NCBI GenBank assembly: GCA_002358955.1
Contig: DEPV01000098.1
Location: 537 to 11,369, forward strand
Reading direction: 5' to 3'
DNA length: 10,833 bases
From: Erysipelothrix sp. UBA3383
GTDB lineage: Bacteria > Bacillota_I > Bacilli_A > Erysipelotrichales > Erysipelotrichaceae
Positions 7,098 through 10,833 of this stretch are shown one piece after another. A program made the position numbers and the translations under genes. Within the stretch, counting starts at the first letter, position 1. Every line of letters starts with the position of its first letter. The notes under the pieces were generated by a model, which was given only the letters and a program-made list of their open reading frames with translations, was not told where the DNA came from and made no database searches.

Positions 7098-7115
7098 TAG
7101 ATAGGTGAAATAATT

Positions 7116-7298
7116 ATGTTAAAAACAGCAATTTATTTAATTACATTCTTTGTCACAATGTACGCATTGTCAGGGGTTAATTTTAAAACAATTACACGAA
7201 GCAATCAAGAATCAAGAGTCTTCTTATTAAGTATTTTTTTAGGAATGGCAATTGCGTATCTTGTCGCAGAGTTTTTATTGGGTTTACGCATACTATAA
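7116..7298 (+). CDS. DUF1146 family small membrane protein (YwzB-like)
   Basis: This 60-residue protein matches the DUF1146 / YwzB family of small integral membrane proteins of unknown function found next to mbl or murA in Bacillota. Two hydrophobic segments are visible, roughly residues 3-20 and 36-55. A short polar stretch (KTITRSNQESR) separates them, and the pattern ALSGVNFKTI resembles the family's ALxxINFxKI start. AGGTGA at 7103-7108 precedes the ATG. mbl begins 32 bases after the stop with its own strong site, so the two probably share a transcript. The link to cell-wall elongation is by neighbourhood only. Confidence 0.85.
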   Translation: MLKTAIYLITFFVTMYALSGVNFKTITRSNQESRVFLLSIFLGMAIAYLVAEFLLGLRIL

Positions 7299-7318
7299 AA
7301 CTATAAAATATTTAAAAT

Positions 7319-7323
7319 GGAGG
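7319..7323 (+). promoter_or_regulatory. Ribosome binding site deciding the mbl start
   Basis: GGAGG lies seven bases before the ATG at 7331 and only one base before the ATG at 7325. Spacing therefore selects 7331, which also gives the expected MFxxxxGIDLG N-terminus. Confidence 0.85.
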
Positions 7324-7330
7324 AATGATT

Positions 7331-8329
7331 ATGTTTTCTAAAACAGTTGGTATTGACTTAGGTACTGCAAACGTACTGGTATATGTTAAAGGTCAAGGCG
7401 TTGTATTACATGAACCAGCAGTGGTTTCAATCGATGCTCATACAAAAAAATGTCTTGCTGTAGGGCAAGAAGCAAAAGACATGCTAGGTCGTACACCTGG
7501 ACGTGTTCTTGCAATCCGTCCCTTAAAAGATGGTGTTATTGCAGACTTTGAAGTCACAGAAATGATGTTGAACTTCTTTGTTCGTAAATTAAAATTAAAA
7601 GGGATGTTCTCTCGTCCTACCATTCTTATCTGCTGTCCATCAAACATCACATCAGTAGAACGTAAAGCAATCTCTGATGCTGCATACCGTGCTGGAGCAA
7701 AACGTGTGTATATTGAAGAGGAACCTAAAGTTGCTGCAATTGGTGCACACTTAGACATCTCTAAGCCAACAGGATCTATGGTTCTTGACATTGGTGGTGG
7801 TACTACAGACGTTGCGATTTTATCACTGGGTGAAATTGTTACTTCAACATCACTAAAAATTGCTGGAGACAAGATTGATCAAGATATTATTAAATATGTT
7901 AAAGACAAGTATAAACTTCTTATTGGAGATCGTACTGCTGAGCGCATCAAACAAACCATTGGTGTAGCATGGCCAGAAAGTGTTCAAGAACTTGAAAATC
8001 CTACGATGGAAGTCAGTGGACGTGACTTGATTACAGGTCTTCCAAATACAATTGTACTTCATGCTGAAGAAACAGAATCAGCAATTCGTGAAAGCTTAGC
8101 ACAAATTTCAAGAGCTTGCCGTACTGTACTTGAGCAAACACCTCCAGAATTATCTGCAGATATTGTGACACGTGGAATCGTGCTTACAGGTGGTGGTGCA
8201 CTTCTACACGGTCTTGATAAATTAATCATGGATGAATTATCAATTCCTGTATACGTTGCAGAAAATGCATTGACTTCAGTTGCTGAGGGAACTGGAATCA
8301 TGTTAGAAAACTTAGATCTAGTAGACTAA
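7331..8329 (+). CDS. mbl: Rod shape-determining actin homologue, Mbl/MreB family
   Basis: This bacterial actin polymerises under the membrane and guides the peptidoglycan elongation machinery. It has 332 residues, normal for MreB/Mbl. The ATPase motifs are in order: phosphate-1 loop GIDLGTANV (7-15), phosphate-2 loop LDIGGGTTD (152-160) and adenosine loop TGGGALLHGL (286-295). IRPLKDGVIADFEVTE (62-77), EEEPKVAAIGA (129-139) and TPPELSADI (270-278) are also characteristic. IDLGTANVLVYVKGQGVVL and LICCPSNITSVE resemble Bacillus Mbl more than MreB, and the upstream DUF1146 gene supports Mbl. No mreC or mreD follows, unlike the classic mreBCD cluster. An MreB name would also be acceptable because paralogue assignment by eye is not certain. 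A strong terminator follows. Confidence 0.92.
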   Translation: MFSKTVGIDLGTANVLVYVKGQGVVLHEPAVVSIDAHTKKCLAVGQEAKDMLGRTPGRVLAIRPLKDGVIADFEVTEMMLNFFVRKLKLKGMFSRPTILICCPSNITSVERKAISDAAYRAGAKRVYIEEEPKVAAIGAHLDISKPTGSMVLDIGGGTTDVAILSLGEIVTSTSLKIAGDKIDQDIIKYVKDKYKLLIGDRTAERIKQTIGVAWPESVQELENPTMEVSGRDLITGLPNTIVLHAEETESAIRESLAQISRACRTVLEQTPPELSADIVTRGIVLTGGGALLHGLDKLIMDELSIPVYVAENALTSVAEGTGIMLENLDLVD

Positions 8330-8345
8330 TTACTACAAAACCATT

Positions 8346-8376
8346 AAAGGATAACGCACATGCGTTATCCTTTTTC
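8346..8376 (+). terminator. Intrinsic terminator after mbl
   Basis: A perfect 12-bp stem (8346-8357 with 8362-8373, GGATAACGC/GCGTTATCC) with a 4-base loop runs into TTTTT (8371-8375). It separates the mbl transcript from the next gene group. Confidence 0.92.
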
Positions 8377-8412
8377 ATTAGGAATAGACTCCTTCTATCT
8401 CAAGTTAAGGCC

Positions 8413-8419
8413 AGGAGGT
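8413..8419 (+). promoter_or_regulatory. Ribosome binding site fixing the start of the PemK/MazF-like gene
   Basis: AGGAGGT is seven to eight bases before the ATG at 8426. It selects that start over the in-frame ATG at 8360, which lies in the loop of the mbl terminator hairpin and lacks any such site. Confidence 0.85.
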
Positions 8420-8425
8420 AGCAAT

Positions 8426-8974
8426 ATGTCATACAAAATTAATGAAGCGATGATTCCTTTTGGAACAAGTCACCATCTGTGTGAGGATAAAGTTGATTTT
8501 TATTTAAGTGAATACCGTAAATTTTTACTTCAAGATTTTAAGCGTGAAGCCCATAAAGAAATTTGTTCGGGTTTAAACCGTATGAAGCGGGGCAAACTAT
8601 GGTGTTGTCAAAGTGTTGATTTGAAAGTGTCTGTTGGCGATTTAGTCTTTATTGAATACGGGCAAGCATTTCTAAATGAAGCAGGCTTTCAACACTTTGG
8701 TTTAGTGATGCAAATATGGAATCGTAAAGCCTTTGTAATTCCTATGACATCCAATCCCAATACAGCAAAAACAGCAGTGAATGTTTCACCTACAGGGAAG
8801 ACTCATCTCTATTATATTGGTTGTGTGAAGGGGCTTCATGCCGACTCCACACTCTTTCTTAACGATGCTAAAATGATCAATACCAGTCGGGTCATTTCCA
8901 TTAACGGTCATATTGATCCTTCATCCTTGATGTTTCAAGAAATACAGGCCCATTTACAAAACGGACTATTCTAA
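8426..8974 (+). CDS. PemK/MazF-fold-like protein, orphan (no visible antitoxin)
   Basis: This 182-residue protein appears to hold a PemK/MazF-like domain at roughly residues 68-170, judged by pattern only. The signs are VGDLVFIEYG (70-79; the family's GDIVxVDxG), then NEAGFQHFGLVM (84-95; family G-x-E-x-x-x-x-R-P-x-L-V), FVIPMTSN (103-110; family VVPITS), and STLFLNDAKMINTSRVISI (141-159; the closing strand and helix). MazF toxins are mRNA interferases using a conserved Arg and Thr. Here the Thr is kept (Thr108), but the Arg position appears to be His90. About 65 extra N-terminal residues, charged and probably helical, precede the domain; MazF is usually only 110-120 residues. No AbrB- or MazE-like gene fits on either side. 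tilS begins 35 bases later. It may be an inactive or repurposed relative rather than a toxin. The fold call is moderate and the function is unknown. Confidence 0.6.
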   Translation: MSYKINEAMIPFGTSHHLCEDKVDFYLSEYRKFLLQDFKREAHKEICSGLNRMKRGKLWCCQSVDLKVSVGDLVFIEYGQAFLNEAGFQHFGLVMQIWNRKAFVIPMTSNPNTAKTAVNVSPTGKTHLYYIGCVKGLHADSTLFLNDAKMINTSRVISINGHIDPSSLMFQEIQAHLQNGLF

Positions 8975-8980
8975 TAAAAT
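8953..8980 (+). promoter_or_regulatory. Candidate promoter for tilS-hpt-ftsH
   Basis: TTTACA (8953-8958) and TAAAAT (8975-8980) are 16 bases apart, overlapping the end of the preceding gene. A second candidate, the extended -10 TGGTAAAAT (8982-8990), would start transcription almost at the tilS ribosome binding site. Either could let tilS be expressed independently of the gene before it. Confidence 0.4.
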
Positions 8981-9009
8981 ATGGTAAAATAATTCCTAGG
9001 TGATTACTG

Positions 9010-10206
9010 ATGGAAAAGAAAACATGGTTGGTTGCTGTATCGGGGGGACCTGATTCAATGGCACTTTTACACATCTTACAAGAACAAGCATACTCACTTG
9101 CTGTAGCTCATATTAACTACAAACAAAGAGCAGTCAGTGATACTGAAGAAGCAATGATAAAAGCATACTGTAAGAAGCATCATATTCCATTTCATACCAA
9201 GCAATATGACGTGGGTCTTAAAGGGAACTTTCAAGCCAATGCACGTCATTTCAGGTATGATTTTTTTGCTGAACTCATCAATGACTACGCTTATGAAGGG
9301 GTGATGGTGGGCCATCATTACGATGATCACATTGAAACTTATTTGATTCAAAAAGATCGAAATATGGTATCCCACACGATTGGACTTGCTACTTTATCCA
9401 AAGTTAAGGGCATCACAGTATCACGTCCGCTCCTAAAATATACTAAAGAAGATCTGATCGAAATGTGTCATGATCATGATATTCCTTACTCGATGGATGC
9501 CTCAAACAGTGATCCAAAATACACACGTAATCGCATTCGTTTGATGGATAAAGATCTGGATGCAATAGAGAAATCTTTAAAACAAGATCTTATCGATCGT
9601 GAATTGCATCTTGAAAAAGTATGCCAAGCACAGGCATCAATCCATAATAACAGTTTGAATAGGACTTTATACTTAGCGTGGGATAAGCATCTTCGCATGG
9701 ATGTATTGCGTTATGAACTGAATGAAAGATCCTCTGATACTTATCAATTAAGCCATCGTTTCTTTGAAGAATTGGATCGACAAATTCAAGTTGGTAAGGC
9801 ATTTCATGAGTTTCAATCCATTAATCTATACTGTGAACACGATCTAATTGTATTTCATAAACCCAAATCATTCTCATATACGATTCATGATGCATCATAC
9901 ATCACGACTCCTGATTTCAAATTCAGTGCCAAGGGTGATGTCAAGCAAGCATTAACTCTTAATGACAGTGATTTTCCCATCACTGTACGCAATGTCCAAG
10001 CAGGTGATCGCATCACGATGCCCTATGGCACTAAAAAAGTACACCGTTACTTTATTGATCAAAAAATACCACGCTATCTAAGAGATTCTTGGCTTGTGGT
10101 TGAGAATGTCTCTAATGAGTGTATTTATGTTATGGGAATGGGGTGTGATGTTCATCATAACTCTAACAATCCGTCACTATATGTGATAGAATTAAACTTA
10201 TTGTAG
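9010..10206 (+). CDS. tilS: tRNA(Ile)-lysidine synthase
   Basis: TilS uses ATP and lysine to convert C34 of the CAU-anticodon tRNA-Ile to lysidine, so that it reads AUA codons and is charged with isoleucine. The N-type PP-loop is VAVSGGPDSMALL (8-20). HINYKQRAVSDTEE (34-47) and GHHYDDHIETYL (101-112) follow; the latter has His where many TilS proteins have Gln after DD. DASNSDPKYTRNRIR (163-177) is the strongest family signature. The C-terminal substrate-binding part shows VRNVQAGDRITMP and VHRYFIDQKIPRYLRD. At 398 residues it is shorter than E. coli TilS (about 430) and Bacillus TilS (about 470). TAGGTGA (8997-9003) precedes the ATG. It ends with TAG, the only non-TAA stop here, and that codon is also the first part of the hpt ribosome binding site. 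Confidence 0.95.
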   Translation: MEKKTWLVAVSGGPDSMALLHILQEQAYSLAVAHINYKQRAVSDTEEAMIKAYCKKHHIPFHTKQYDVGLKGNFQANARHFRYDFFAELINDYAYEGVMVGHHYDDHIETYLIQKDRNMVSHTIGLATLSKVKGITVSRPLLKYTKEDLIEMCHDHDIPYSMDASNSDPKYTRNRIRLMDKDLDAIEKSLKQDLIDRELHLEKVCQAQASIHNNSLNRTLYLAWDKHLRMDVLRYELNERSSDTYQLSHRFFEELDRQIQVGKAFHEFQSINLYCEHDLIVFHKPKSFSYTIHDASYITTPDFKFSAKGDVKQALTLNDSDFPITVRNVQAGDRITMPYGTKKVHRYFIDQKIPRYLRDSWLVVENVSNECIYVMGMGCDVHHNSNNPSLYVIELNLL

Positions 10207-10221
10207 GAGGTTTATATCATA

Positions 10222-10761
10222 ATGCATCATGATGTAAAAGAAGTATTAATTACGGAAGAAGAGATTGAAGCCAAGAGTCAAGAACTTGGAGAACAACTCA
10301 CAGAATATTATAAGAATTCAGGAAAAGATTTAGTATTAGTGGCGCTATTGAAAGGATCCGTACCATTCTTAGCGAAGTTAATTAAATATATAGACCTTGA
10401 TATTCAATATGATTTTATGGATGTTTCCAGCTATGCAGGAACAGAATCCACACGTGATATCAAGATTTTAAAAGATTTGGATCGTTCCATCAAAGGTGTG
10501 GACATTCTTCTTGTTGAAGACATTGTTGACACAGGACATACGATTGAAGCAATCATTAAACTCTTATTAAACAAAGGTGCTAACTCAGTGAAGGTTGTTA
10601 CATTACTGGACAAACCATCACGCCGTGAAGCAAATGTTAAAGCAGAATTTATTGGTTTTGAAGTAGAAGACTTGTTTGTTATTGGATTTGGATTAGACTT
10701 TGACGAACGTTACCGTCAATTACCCTATGTCGGAATCTTAAAAGACGAACTGTACATGTAA
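10222..10761 (+). CDS. hpt: Hypoxanthine-guanine phosphoribosyltransferase
   Basis: Hpt converts hypoxanthine or guanine with PRPP to IMP or GMP in purine salvage. The protein has 179 residues, normal for bacterial HPRT. Visible motifs are LVALLKGSVPFLA (39-51), DFMDVSSYAGTEST (64-77), the PRPP loop LLVEDIVDTGHT (96-107), LLDKPSRR, and VIGFGLDFDERYRQLPYVG near the C-terminus. TAGGAGG (10204-10210) overlaps the tilS stop; its 11-base distance to the ATG is somewhat long, but no better in-frame start exists upstream. The tilS-hpt-ftsH order is highly conserved in Bacillota. In Bacillus subtilis, TilS and HprT have been reported to act together in activating ftsH. Whether that holds here cannot be seen from sequence. 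Confidence 0.97.
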   Translation: MHHDVKEVLITEEEIEAKSQELGEQLTEYYKNSGKDLVLVALLKGSVPFLAKLIKYIDLDIQYDFMDVSSYAGTESTRDIKILKDLDRSIKGVDILLVEDIVDTGHTIEAIIKLLLNKGANSVKVVTLLDKPSRREANVKAEFIGFEVEDLFVIGFGLDFDERYRQLPYVGILKDELYM

Positions 10762-10769
10762 GGAGTGAT
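10761..10769 (+). promoter_or_regulatory. Ribosome binding site deciding a TTG start for the last gene
   Basis: AGGAGTGAT overlaps the last base of the hpt stop. It is well spaced (about nine bases from GGAG) from the TTG at 10775, the best start for the following open frame. Confidence 0.7.
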
Positions 10770-10774
10770 TCCAT

Positions 10775-10833
10775 TTGAAGAAAAAACAAAATATATTATT
10801 GCCTTTGTTATTGGTATTAATGATTACATCATT
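10775..10833 (+). CDS. ftsH: Start of probable FtsH membrane protease (partial at window edge)
   Basis: Only the first 19 codons are visible, from a TTG start. They read M-K-K-K-Q-N and then a strongly hydrophobic run (ILLPLLLVLMI), which fits the N-terminal cytosolic lysines and first membrane segment of FtsH. FtsH is a membrane-anchored AAA+ zinc protease for quality control. No ATPase or HExxH motif is in view, so the name rests mainly on position directly after tilS-hpt, where ftsH is the conserved third gene. The ribosome binding site overlaps the hpt stop, suggesting coupled translation. Confidence 0.7.
   Translation, partial: MKKKQNILLPLLLVLMITS

Noticed and set aside
7438..7872. Open frame of 144 codons on the minus strand
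   Set aside because: It lies wholly inside mbl, whose three actin ATPase motifs are intact. It has no ribosome binding site and no recognisable motif.
8360..8425. N-terminal extension of the PemK/MazF-like gene to the ATG at 8360
   Set aside because: That ATG is in the loop of the mbl terminator and has no ribosome binding site. AGGAGGT points to 8426.
1..10833. CRISPR array, insertion sequence, prophage or tRNA genes
   Set aside because: No regularly spaced repeats, transposase or integrase motifs, target-site duplications or cloverleaf sequences were seen on either strand by reading.

Overview
The window looks like core chromosome of a low-GC, Gram-positive-type bacterium (Bacillota). Synteny and protein flavour suggest Erysipelotrichia or a close relative, such as an Erysipelothrix-like organism, but this is inference because no 16S or search is available. 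Support comes from the tdk-prfA-prmC-tsaC-rpiB-glyA-upp order, the DUF1146-mbl pair and the tilS-hpt-ftsH trio, all Bacillota arrangements, together with strong AGGAGG ribosome binding sites and A+T-rich spacers. Tryptophan is encoded by TGG inside the genes and no reading frame is interrupted by TGA, so this is not a TGA=Trp mollicute. Fourteen stop codons are visible: thirteen TAA, one TAG and no TGA.

Layout. (1) Bases 1-2190: the tail of thymidine kinase, release factor 1 (prfA) and its methyltransferase prmC, closed by a hairpin terminator. (2) 2191-5256: a leader, then a tightly packed run of tsaC (tRNA t6A synthesis), rpiB (pentose phosphate), glyA (serine/glycine and one-carbon units) and upp (uracil salvage). 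Start and stop codons touch or overlap, and a terminator follows. (3) 5257-6053: cutC alone, ending at a 13-bp perfect hairpin shared with the convergent gene. (4) 6055-6951, minus strand: a Gfo/Idh/MocA-family oxidoreductase, the only leftward gene, with its own apparent extended -10 promoter. (5) 6952-8376: a divergent promoter region, a 60-residue DUF1146 membrane protein, the actin-like shape protein gene mbl (mreB family) and a strong terminator. (6) 8377-10833: a 182-residue PemK/MazF-fold-like protein without a visible antitoxin, then tilS, hpt and the start of a gene that is probably ftsH.

The genes mostly serve translation fidelity (RF1, PrmC, TsaC, TilS), nucleobase and nucleoside salvage (Tdk, Upp, Hpt), one-carbon and sugar-phosphate metabolism (GlyA, RpiB) and cell-wall elongation (Mbl). 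Two points stand out. The orphan MazF-like protein has His where the catalytic Arg of MazF is expected and sits directly before tilS. Also, the F1Fo-ATPase operon that usually lies between upp and DUF1146/mbl in bacilli is absent, and cutC plus an inverted oxidoreductase occupy that place. I found no CRISPR array, insertion sequence, prophage, tRNA or rRNA.
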